From Caulobacteraceae bacterium (GTDB taxonomy: Bacteria > Pseudomonadota > Alphaproteobacteria > Caulobacterales > Caulobacteraceae), in NCBI GenBank assembly GCA_020852035.1, contig JADZBR010000347.1, positions 1 to 8,994 on the forward strand: DNA of 8,994 nt. Reading direction: 5' to 3'. Made by a program: the position numbers and the translations under genes. This document shows positions 1 through 7,026 of the stretch, piece by piece. Numbering within the stretch: position 1 is the stretch's first letter; the number at the start of each line of letters is the position of its first letter. The notes under the pieces are model-generated. The model was not told the origin of the DNA. It searched no databases and saw only the letters and a list, made by a program, of their open reading frames with translations.

Positions 1-950
<950 letters not shown>

Positions 951-1012
951 GGCGGGGTCCTTCCGTTGCGTGGCGGGCCTCATAGCGGGATGTGGCGGGT
1001 CGGGCAACCAGG

Positions 1013-1032
1013 ACATAAAGATATCCTTATGT
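1013..1032 (-). promoter_or_regulatory. 20-bp inverted repeat upstream of ahcY, probable operator (SahR/ArsR-type candidate)
   Basis: ACATAAAGAT and ATCCTTATGT form a dyad with a single mismatched pair, centred about 72 bases upstream of the ahcY GTG. It is sharply AT-rich within very GC-rich flanks. From family knowledge, ArsR-type SAH-sensing regulators (SahR) control ahcY and methionine-cycle genes in Proteobacteria through AT-rich palindromes near the start. I recall a core like ATAAAGATATCTTTAT, which this site matches at 15 of 16 positions, but I could not check that consensus. The operator role is inferred from symmetry and position. Confidence 0.6.
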
Positions 1033-1035
1033 GAT

Positions 1036-1098
1036 GCGAGACTCGCGGGACGTATAATCGCGAGACAACGGCGCCTTCGCGGGACACCGAAGCGAGAC
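1036..1098. repeat. Cluster of five GCGRGAC heptamers upstream of ahcY
   Basis: On the plus strand GCGAGAC occurs at 1036-1042, 1060-1066 and 1092-1098, and GCGGGAC at 1045-1051 and 1079-1085. Three copies extend to TCGCGRGAC (1043, 1058, 1077). Distances between starts are 9, 15, 19 and 13 bases, so the copies are same-oriented but not evenly phased. On the ahcY coding strand they read GTCYCGC. A -10-like TTATAC (minus strand, 1057-1052) lies between copies. The cluster could be a multi-site protein target or an old tandem duplication; no function is assigned. Confidence 0.5.
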
Positions 1099-1156
1099 AT
1101 CCTCCGCCTTGCTGTCCCCGCGGGCCGAACCGGCCGGACAATGCTCCCTTCCTTCC

Positions 1157-1260
1157 CGCTCATCCCCGCGAAAGCGGGGACCCAGGCTTTTTGTGGTCAT
1201 GCAGAAACGCCGGCGCTCTTCGATAAAACCCCTGGGTCCCCGCTTTCGCGGGGATGAGCG
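1157..1260. repeat. Palindromic intergenic repeat element with perfect 30-bp inverted arms
   Basis: The left arm (1157-1186) and right arm (1231-1260) are exact reverse complements over 30 bases, separated by a 44-base loop. Each arm is itself a hairpin: CCCCGC-GAAA-GCGGGG at 1164-1179 and CCCCGC-TTTC-GCGGGG at 1238-1253. Read as protein in one frame the arms give IPAKAGTQ, a string I know from spurious ORFs over dispersed repeats in alphaproteobacterial genomes. No ORF with transposase features lies inside, so this resembles a REP/MITE-like non-autonomous element. It sits between the divergent ahcY and amidohydrolase genes and could also end antisense transcription, though there is no T-run. 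Confidence 0.85.
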
Positions 1261-1403
1261 GAGGAGGGGCGGGCGCCCGCCTGTCCCCGCCCGCCGCCGC
1301 GCTTTCGCAGGTCGCGGCCGGCGCCCAGGACATGGAGGACAAACGGATGACTTCGCGAGCCTCCGCTTCTAGGGTCCCGCCCGGTGCAGCTTGGGGAGTG
1401 CGC

Positions 1404-2717
1404 ATGGGCGGCTTGAAGGTTCTGGCGGCGGGCTTGGTCGCCCTGATGGCGAGCGCGGGCGCCGCCTCGGCCCAGGCGCCGCAGCCGCTCACCCTGGTCC
1501 ACGCCGGCCGCCTGCTCGACCAACCGGGCAAAGCGCCGCGCGGCCCCTCCACCGTGGTCATCCGGGACGGCCGGATCGAGGCGGTGCGCGACGGCTCCGT
1601 CACCGAGCCCGGCGCGACGGTCATCGACCTGAAGGACCGCTTCGTCCTGCCCGGCCTGATCGACAGCCACACGCACCTGACCAGCGACCGCGCCGGCCTC
1701 GAGGGCCAGTTGGCGGAGGTGGCCGACTCCACGCCTCTCAACGCCTACGAGGCGCTGATGAACGCCAGAAAGACGCTGATGGCCGGCTTCACCACCGTGC
1801 GGAACCTGGGCGACGGCGGCGGGGTGACGCTGGCCCTGCGCGAGGCGGTGGACCGCGGCTGGGTGGTCGAGGCGCCGCGCATCGTCGACGCCGGCGCGGC
1901 GATCTCCACCTCCAGCGGCCACATGGACCAGCGCCTGGGCTTCCGGGAGGACCTGTGGCCGGCGCTGGAGACCGACAACCTCTGCGACGGGCCAGAGAGC
2001 TGCCGCCAGGCGGTGCGAAAGCAGATCGCCCTGGGCGCCGACGTCATCAAGATCGCCACCACCGGCGGGGTGAACAGCCGCATCGGCGCGGGCCTCGGCG
2101 CCCAGATGTTCGACGACGAGGCCAAGGCGCTGATCGAGACCGCCCACCTCTACGGCAAGAAGGTCGCCGTCCACGCGCACGGCGCGGACGGCATCAAGCT
2201 GGCCCTCGCCTACGGCGCCGACTCCATCGAGCACGGCACCATGATGGACGATCAAACGATCCAGTTGTTCCTCAAGACCGGCGCCTACTATGTGCCGACG
2301 CTCTCGACGGTGAACGGCTATCTGGAGCGCATCGCCGCCAACCCCGACGCCTATCCGCCGGCCGTGCGCGCCAAGATCGACTGGCGCATCAAGATCACCG
2401 GCGAGTCGCTGAAGAAAGCCTATCCGCGCGGCGTGAAGATCGCCTTCGGCACCGATAGCGGCGTCTCCAAGCACGGCCGCAACGCCGACGAGTTCGAGTG
2501 GCTGGTGAAGATGGGCCTGCCGCCGGCCGAGGCGATCAAGGCGGCCACGGTGAACGCCGCCGACCTTTTGGGCCTTTCGGGCGAGATCGGCACGCTGGAG
2601 GCCGGCAAGGCCGCCGACCTGATCGCGGTGACCGGCGATCCGCTGGCCGACGTCACGGTGCTCAAGCAGGTCGGTTTCGTGATGAAGGGCGGGCGCGTGA
2701 TGAAGGACGTATCCTGA
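1404..2717 (+). CDS. Exported metal-dependent amidohydrolase (imidazolonepropionase/Xaa-Pro dipeptidase-like)
   Basis: A 437-residue amidohydrolase-superfamily enzyme that hydrolyses a C-N bond, probably of a dipeptide or acylated amino acid. Residues 1-23 form a signal peptide (GLK, hydrophobic VLAAGLVALMASAG, cleavage after ASA), so it should act in the periplasm. Metal-site landmarks: H89-T-H91 in LIDSHTHL, Lys216 in ADVIKIATTGG (candidate carboxylated lysine), H257/H259 in VAVHAHG, H277 in IEHGTM and Asp351 in FGTDSG. The C-terminus GTLEAGKAADLIAV (396-409) is the usual closing beta-sandwich. The ATG at 1404 has GGGGAG 5 bases upstream and gives a compact signal peptide. An upstream ATG at 1347 has an even better GGAGGA 7 bases away, but the 19 added codons have atypical usage, so it is second choice. 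It is the first gene of the four-gene unit; the next start is 6 bases beyond its stop. The substrate is unknown. Confidence 0.9.
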   Translation: MGGLKVLAAGLVALMASAGAASAQAPQPLTLVHAGRLLDQPGKAPRGPSTVVIRDGRIEAVRDGSVTEPGATVIDLKDRFVLPGLIDSHTHLTSDRAGLEGQLAEVADSTPLNAYEALMNARKTLMAGFTTVRNLGDGGGVTLALREAVDRGWVVEAPRIVDAGAAISTSSGHMDQRLGFREDLWPALETDNLCDGPESCRQAVRKQIALGADVIKIATTGGVNSRIGAGLGAQMFDDEAKALIETAHLYGKKVAVHAHGADGIKLALAYGADSIEHGTMMDDQTIQLFLKTGAYYVPTLSTVNGYLERIAANPDAYPPAVRAKIDWRIKITGESLKKAYPRGVKIAFGTDSGVSKHGRNADEFEWLVKMGLPPAEAIKAATVNAADLLGLSGEIGTLEAGKAADLIAVTGDPLADVTVLKQVGFVMKGGRVMKDVS

Positions 2718-2723
2718 TCAGCC

Positions 2724-3872
2724 ATGACCGACACCGCCGCCGACACCCTTAGCTTCCGCCAGCTCCTGCCGGGCGAGCCCGCCCCCTGGTTCAACTGCCC
2801 GACCACCACCGCGCCGGACTTCGCCTTCGACGTGGTCGCCGGACGCTACCTGGTGCTCGCCTTCTTCGGCTCCGCCGGCGACGCCAAGGGCCGCGCGGCC
2901 CTGGACTTCCCGCAGAAGCACCGCGACCTCTTCGACGACGAGCATATCGCCTACTTCGGCGTCTCGGCCGACGCCGCCGACACGGCGCGCACACCGGCGG
3001 GGACGCGGGTGTTCCTCGACCTCGACCGCCGCGTGGCCCGGCTCTACGGCGTCGCTCCGGACGCCGACCCGCGGCCCGGCCAGCTGGTGCTGCGGCGCAG
3101 CTGGTTCGTGCTCGACCCGCAGCTGCGCATCATCGACACCTTCCCGATGGCCGACGACGGCTCGGACCACGCGCGCCTGGCGGCGCTGCTCGCCGGCCTG
3201 CCGCCGGTCGGCCGCTTCACGGGCATCGAGACCCACGCGCCGGTCCTCTACCTGCCCAACGTCTTCGAGCCCGAGTTCTGCCAGGCGCTGATCGACGTCT
3301 ACGACGCGCAGGGCGGCCAGCTTTCCGGCTTCATGCGCGACGTGGGCGGCAAGACCACCCGCATCCACGACGCCGACCACAAGGTGCGGCGCGACGTGCT
3401 GCTGGGCGAGGAGGACCCGCTCAGGCTGGAGGTGCGCCGCCGCATCGTGCGCCGGCTGATTCCGGCGATCCATCACGCCTACCAGTTCACCGTCACGCGC
3501 CTGGAGCGCTATCTGGTGGCCTGCTACACCGCCGACGACGGCGGCCACTTCCGCGCACACCGCGACAACACCACCAAGGGCACCGCCCACCGCCGGTTCG
3601 CCGTCTCGATCAACCTTTCCGGCGATTTCGACGGCGGCGAGGTGGGCTTCCCCGAGTTCGGCACGCGCACCTACAAGCCGCCGCCAGGCGGGGCGGTGGT
3701 GTTCTCCTGCTCGCTGCTGCACCGGGTGACCAGGGTGACGCGCGGCAGGCGCTACGCCTTCCTGCCGTTCCTCTACGACGACGCGGCGGCCGAGCTGCGC
3801 AACGCCAACCGCGCCTTCTTCTCGCCCGAGCTGCTCGCCGAAGGCGCGACGCACGACAGGCCCGGCGCCTGA
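2724..3872 (+). CDS. Redoxin-like domain fused to prolyl-4-hydroxylase-type 2OG-Fe(II) oxygenase
   Basis: A 382-residue two-domain protein without signal peptide or membrane segment, so probably cytosolic. Residues about 10-160 follow the peroxiredoxin/AhpC-TSA layout: LLPGEPAPWF, strand YLVLAFFGS (42-50), HIAYFGVSAD (74-83), FLDLDRRVARLYGV (97-110) and RRSWFVLD (124-131). The loop after FFGS, which should carry the peroxidatic Cys, reads AGDAKGR; the only Cys in the domain is C25. Residues about 172-352 are a P4H-type dioxygenase with the complete facial triad H279-R-D281 and H333, plus Arg343, ten residues after H333, where the 2-oxoglutarate-binding basic residue sits in the family. The oxygenase should therefore be active, while the redoxin part probably lost peroxidase chemistry and serves structure or recognition. 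The hydroxylated target is unknown. It lies 6 bases after the amidohydrolase gene and 20 before bioB. Confidence 0.87.
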   Translation: MTDTAADTLSFRQLLPGEPAPWFNCPTTTAPDFAFDVVAGRYLVLAFFGSAGDAKGRAALDFPQKHRDLFDDEHIAYFGVSADAADTARTPAGTRVFLDLDRRVARLYGVAPDADPRPGQLVLRRSWFVLDPQLRIIDTFPMADDGSDHARLAALLAGLPPVGRFTGIETHAPVLYLPNVFEPEFCQALIDVYDAQGGQLSGFMRDVGGKTTRIHDADHKVRRDVLLGEEDPLRLEVRRRIVRRLIPAIHHAYQFTVTRLERYLVACYTADDGGHFRAHRDNTTKGTAHRRFAVSINLSGDFDGGEVGFPEFGTRTYKPPPGGAVVFSCSLLHRVTRVTRGRRYAFLPFLYDDAAAELRNANRAFFSPELLAEGATHDRPGA

Positions 3873-3892
3873 TCCGAACAACGAGAGGTTCC

Positions 3893-4897
3893 ATGACCGC
3901 TTCCCCGCGCGACGACGCCCTGCCCCGCCACGACTGGACCCTGGCCGAGGTCGAGGCTCTGTTCGACCTGCCGTTCGCCGAGCTCATCTTCCGGGCGATG
4001 AGCGTGCATCGCCGCTGGTTCGACCCGACCGAGGTGCAGATGTGCCAGCTCCTGTCGGTGAAGACCGGCGGCTGCGCGGAGAACTGCGGCTATTGCAGCC
4101 AGTCGGCGCACTTCGACACCGGCCTCGCCGCCTCGCGGCTGATGGACGCCGAGGCGGTGATCGCCGACGCCGCCCGCGCCAAGGCCGGCGGCGCCCAGCG
4201 TTTCTGCATGGGCGCGGCCTGGCGCGACCTGAAGGACCGCGACGTGCCGAAGGTCGCGGCGATGATCTCCGGCGTGAAGGCCCTGGGGCTGGAGACCTGC
4301 GCCACGCTCGGCATGCTGACCCCGCCGCAGGCGAAGGCGCTGCGCGAGGCCGGCCTCGACTACTACAACCACAACCTCGACACCGGGCCGGACTACTACG
4401 AGACGGTGGTCACCACCCGCACCTATCAGGAGCGGCTCGACACCCTCGGCCACGTGCGGGACGCGGGGATCGCGGTCTGCTGCGGCGGCATCGTCGGCAT
4501 GGGCGAGGCGCGGCGCGACCGGGCGGGGCTGCTGCACCAGCTGGCCACCCTGCCGAAGCATCCGGAGAGCGTGCCGATCAACGGCCTGGTCCCCATCGCC
4601 GGCACGCCGCTGGGCGACCTGATCCGCGCCGAGGGCCAGCTCGACGGGCTGGAGTTCGTGCGCACCGTCGCGGTCGCGCGGCTGGTCTGCCCCAAATCGA
4701 TGGTGCGGCTCTCGGCCGGCCGCGAGGGGATGAGCCGCGAGTTGCAGGCGCTCTGCCTGACTGCGGGGGCCAATTCGATCTTCGTCGGCGGCAAGCTGCT
4801 CACCACCCCGCTGCCCGGCGAGAGCGAGGATCAGCGCCTGTTCCGCGACCTGGGCCTGAGGCCCATGACCTCGCCGGAACCGGCCCTGGCCGGCTAG
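3893..4897 (+). CDS. bioB: Biotin synthase (radical SAM)
   Basis: A 334-residue radical SAM enzyme that inserts sulfur into dethiobiotin, the last step of biotin synthesis, in the cytosol. The [4Fe-4S] SAM motif is C61-AEN-C65-GY-C68. The auxiliary [2Fe-2S] cluster ligands are C105 (RFCMGAAWR), C136 (ETCATLG), C196 (VCCGGIVGMGE) and the Arg of VRLSAGRE (R272), matching E. coli C97, C128, C188 and R260. YNHNLDT (158-164) and VPINGLVPIAGTPL (227-240) are further signatures, and length is normal. The start at 3893 is supported by GAGAGG 4 bases upstream. No bioF, bioA or bioD is adjacent, so bioB is separated from the rest of its pathway here and is embedded among hydrolase and oxygenase genes. 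No biotin-specific operator is seen. The next gene begins one codon after the stop. Confidence 0.98.
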   Translation: MTASPRDDALPRHDWTLAEVEALFDLPFAELIFRAMSVHRRWFDPTEVQMCQLLSVKTGGCAENCGYCSQSAHFDTGLAASRLMDAEAVIADAARAKAGGAQRFCMGAAWRDLKDRDVPKVAAMISGVKALGLETCATLGMLTPPQAKALREAGLDYYNHNLDTGPDYYETVVTTRTYQERLDTLGHVRDAGIAVCCGGIVGMGEARRDRAGLLHQLATLPKHPESVPINGLVPIAGTPLGDLIRAEGQLDGLEFVRTVAVARLVCPKSMVRLSAGREGMSRELQALCLTAGANSIFVGGKLLTTPLPGESEDQRLFRDLGLRPMTSPEPALAG

Positions 4898-4900
4898 CCG

Positions 4901-6316
4901 ATGGACCGCGCCGCCGCCTACGCCCGCCTGGACGCCCTCTTCGAGGGCTTCGCGCGCGATCGGCACGCGCCCGGGCTGGTCTACGGCGTGGTGGCCGGCG
5001 GCCGGCTGGACCACCTGCGGGCGTTCGGCGTGCAGGACATCGTCGAGCGCCGGCCGGTCGGCGCGGACAGCGTCTTCCGCATCGCCTCGATGACCAAGGC
5101 GTTCACCGCCCTGGCGGTGCTGGCCCTGCGCGACGCCGGCAGGCTTTCGCTGGACGCGCCGGTCGATGAGATCCTGCCGGGCTTCCGGGCCGGGCGCGCG
5201 CGGGGCGACGCCCCGCCGGTGCGGGTGCGCGACCTGATCCACCACACCGGCGGCTTCGTGACCGACGACCCCTGGGGCGACCGCCAGCTGGACATGGGCG
5301 CCGCCGGCTTCGACGCCCTCATGGCCGCCGACCTGCCGCGCGCGCGGCCGCCGGGCCTGGCGTTCGACTATTCCAACTTCGGCTACGCGGTGCTCGGCCG
5401 GGTGATCGAGGCCGCCTCGGGCCGGCCCTATGCGGATTTCATGCGCCAGACGCTGCTGTCGCCGCTGGGGATGGCCGCGTCCGGGTTCGAAGCGCAGGAC
5501 GTCCCCGCGGCGCACCGCGCCCTCGGCTATGCCTGGATCGAGGAGGCCTGGGTGGCGCAGCCGGTGCTGGCGCACGGCGCGTTCGGCCCGATGGGCGGGC
5601 TCTGGGTCAGCGCGGCGGACTATGCGAAATACGTCGCCTGGCTGCTGGCCGCCTGGCCGCCGCGCGAGGCGCCCGAGACCGGCCCCCTGGCCCGCGCCAC
5701 GGTGCGCGAGATCGCCATCGGCCACGGCCCGCCCCAGGCGCGCGCCTGGGGCGATCACCCGCCGGTCCCGGCGGTCTACGGCGCGGGGATGATCGTGGCC
5801 AGCGACCCCGAGCTCGGCCTCTATCTCACCCACTCCGGCGGCCTGCCGGGCTATGGCTCCAACGTGCTGCTGCTGCCGGAGCGCGGCCTCGGGCTGTTCG
5901 TCTTCGCCAACGTCACCTACGCCCAGCCGGCGGGGGTGGTCCGCCAGGCGGCGCTGACGCTGCACGGCAAGGGCCTGTTTCCGCCCCGCCCGCGCCCGGT
6001 CACCCCGGACCTGGAGCGCGCCCGCGACGCCATCGTCGCCGCCTACGCCGCCGGCGACATCGAGGCCGCGCCGCGGGCCTGGGCGATGAACTTCCGCCTC
6101 GACCGCGAGAGCCGCCTGTGGAACGCCAGGCTGGCGGGCCTGCGCCGCCGCTGCGGGGAGGTGACGAGCGTGACGCCGCTGTCGGCGCAGAGCGACCTGG
6201 CGGGCGGCTTCCTGATGACCTGCGAAACCGGGACCGTGGCCGCCGCCTTCACCCTCGCCCCGACCGACCCGCCGACGATCCAGAGCCTGACGCTGGGGCC
6301 GCCGCCGAGGCCATGA
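4901..6316 (+). CDS. Class C beta-lactamase-fold serine hydrolase (family VIII esterase-like), cytoplasmic
   Basis: A 471-residue member of the beta-lactamase/penicillin-binding fold. The nucleophile motif is S63-M-T-K66 (IASMTKAFTALAVL), the second motif Y157-S-N159, and the third is replaced by H311-S-G-G, as in family VIII carboxylesterases and LACTB-like proteins. GGLWVSAADYAKY (232-244) is the usual family signature. Residues about 370-471 form an extra C-terminal domain resembling small accessory domains found behind such hydrolases; I cannot name it firmly. There is no signal peptide, unlike true AmpC enzymes, so an intracellular esterase, amidase or peptidase is likelier than antibiotic resistance. 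The start is constrained: the gene is in the same frame as bioB, and TAG-CCG-ATG leaves one codon between them. No Shine-Dalgarno is obvious, so translation is probably coupled to bioB. Its stop is 8 bases from the stop of the convergent NUDIX gene. The substrate is unknown. Confidence 0.9.
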   Translation: MDRAAAYARLDALFEGFARDRHAPGLVYGVVAGGRLDHLRAFGVQDIVERRPVGADSVFRIASMTKAFTALAVLALRDAGRLSLDAPVDEILPGFRAGRARGDAPPVRVRDLIHHTGGFVTDDPWGDRQLDMGAAGFDALMAADLPRARPPGLAFDYSNFGYAVLGRVIEAASGRPYADFMRQTLLSPLGMAASGFEAQDVPAAHRALGYAWIEEAWVAQPVLAHGAFGPMGGLWVSAADYAKYVAWLLAAWPPREAPETGPLARATVREIAIGHGPPQARAWGDHPPVPAVYGAGMIVASDPELGLYLTHSGGLPGYGSNVLLLPERGLGLFVFANVTYAQPAGVVRQAALTLHGKGLFPPRPRPVTPDLERARDAIVAAYAAGDIEAAPRAWAMNFRLDRESRLWNARLAGLRRRCGEVTSVTPLSAQSDLAGGFLMTCETGTVAAAFTLAPTDPPTIQSLTLGPPPRP

Positions 6317-6324
6317 CGCAGGGC

Positions 6325-6951
6325 TCAGGCCCAGGCGAAGACCGGCTGTTCGAGGTCCAGGACCCGGGTGATCCGCCCCGCCAGCAGTTCGCGGAACTGG
6401 TAGACCAGGGCGGCGGTCGGCGCGTGGATGTCGTGCTCGCCGATGTTCAGCCGGATCACCGGGCGATCGCTTTCGGCGATGGTCTCGAACTGGACGGCGC
6501 TGTCGCGCACGACGGTCTCGAGGCGGATGCGATGCACCGAGGCGACCTCGTCGGGGTTGGGGACCACCTCGTCGGCGCCGTCCAGCCAGGCGACCACCGG
6601 GGCGACCGAATAGCCGGACCGGGTCGCATAGTCGTCGAGCACGCCCAGGACGCTCGCCTCGTCCAGCCGCAGGCCGAGCTCCTCGTGCAGCTCGCGCAGC
6701 GCCGCCGCCTCCAGCGTCTCGCCGGGATCGCAGCGGCCGCCGGGCAGCGCCCATTGCCCGCCATGCGCGCGCAGGCCGGCGGCGCGGCGGGTCAGGAAGA
6801 AGGCCGCCTCGCCCGACCCGTCGCCGGCCTCGGCGATGGTGATGGCGACCGCGGCCTGTTTCAGGTCGGGGCCGCGCCAGGCGAGGCGTGGAAACGCCCG
6901 GCACGCCTGGGCCAGCTCATCGCGGAACGCGACGGTGAACGGGAATCGCAT
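6325..6951 (-). CDS. NUDIX hydrolase, CoA-pyrophosphatase-like
   Basis: A 208-residue cytosolic NUDIX protein that hydrolyses a nucleoside diphosphate linked to another moiety, using Mg2+. The Nudix box is complete from G72 to L94: G-x5-E78-x7-R86-E87-L-x-E90-E91-x-G93-L. Just before it, FLTRRAAGLRAHGGQWALPGG (52-72) resembles the 'LLTxRSxxLRxHxGQxAFPGG' stretch of the CoA-pyrophosphatase subfamily (NudL/Nudt7). That makes CoA or acyl-CoA degradation a reasonable guess, and an enoyl-CoA hydratase gene lies directly upstream. The match is partial, so another diphosphate substrate is possible. The start at 6951 has GAGG 4 bases upstream and no better ATG. The 75 bases to the hydratase stop allow cotranscription. 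Confidence 0.9.
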   Translation of the reverse strand: MRFPFTVAFRDELAQACRAFPRLAWRGPDLKQAAVAITIAEAGDGSGEAAFFLTRRAAGLRAHGGQWALPGGRCDPGETLEAAALRELHEELGLRLDEASVLGVLDDYATRSGYSVAPVVAWLDGADEVVPNPDEVASVHRIRLETVVRDSAVQFETIAESDRPVIRLNIGEHDIHAPTAALVYQFRELLAGRITRVLDLEQPVFAWA

Positions 6952-7010
6952 GCGGCCTCATATCCAAGGATCCGCCCGCGGGCCATATGGCGAAGCGGCG
7001 CGGCCCCGGC

Positions 7011-7023
7011 CGGCCACAGGCCG
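7011..7023 (-). terminator. Short GC hairpin just after the enoyl-CoA hydratase stop, possible weak attenuator
   Basis: CGGCC-ACA-GGCCG forms a perfect 5-bp stem with a 3-base loop, beginning 3 bases after the hydratase stop codon on the minus strand. No T-run follows, so it is not a classical intrinsic terminator. It may only modulate mRNA stability or read-through toward the NUDIX gene. In sequence this GC-rich such hairpins also arise by chance. Confidence 0.2.
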
Positions 7024-7026
7024 AGG

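Larger units (their letters stand above)
951..1403. other. Divergent intergenic region between ahcY and the amidohydrolase operon
   Basis: These 453 bases hold the ahcY dyad, the heptamer cluster and the inverted-repeat element listed separately. The rest (1261-1403) is the leader of the plus-strand operon. It contains a perfect 14-bp GC palindrome, GGCGGGCGCCCGCC (1268-1281), but no convincing -35/-10 pair. I see no BioR-like TTATCTATAA half-sites, although bioB lies in the downstream operon. ORFs reading through here are shadows: codons between 1347 and 1403 are rich in ACT, CGA, GCT, TCT, AGG and GGA, unlike the genes around. Confidence 0.6.

Noticed and set aside
951..983. Upstream ATG (983) as the ahcY start
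   Set aside because: The 11 extra residues are not part of the family N-terminus, and the GTG at 950 has a well-spaced GGAAGGA.
1157..1260. CRISPR repeat pair
   Set aside because: There are only two arms, in inverted rather than direct orientation, with no spacer series and no cas genes.
1197..2474. 425-residue minus-strand frame opposite the amidohydrolase
   Set aside because: It is a shadow of the real gene; its C-terminal part translates the inverted-repeat element and no family motif is visible.
2718..3881. 387-residue minus-strand frame opposite the redoxin-hydroxylase gene
   Set aside because: Valine/glycine/arginine-rich shadow with no domain. The plus-strand frame has all dioxygenase ligands.
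4901..6316. AmpC-type beta-lactamase (antibiotic resistance)
   Set aside because: No signal peptide, the KTG motif is replaced by HSG, and an extra C-terminal domain is present. The features fit intracellular family VIII-like hydrolases better.
3773..6904. 1043-residue open frame on the minus strand spanning bioB, the serine hydrolase and the NUDIX gene
   Set aside because: Its product is low-complexity, rich in Arg, Gly and Ala, with no recognisable domain. It overlaps three well-supported genes and arises because GC-rich codon usage removes stops from opposite frames.
6982..6991. GCCATATGGC 10-bp palindrome between the hydratase and NUDIX genes
   Set aside because: A short palindrome without accompanying promoter elements; likely chance.
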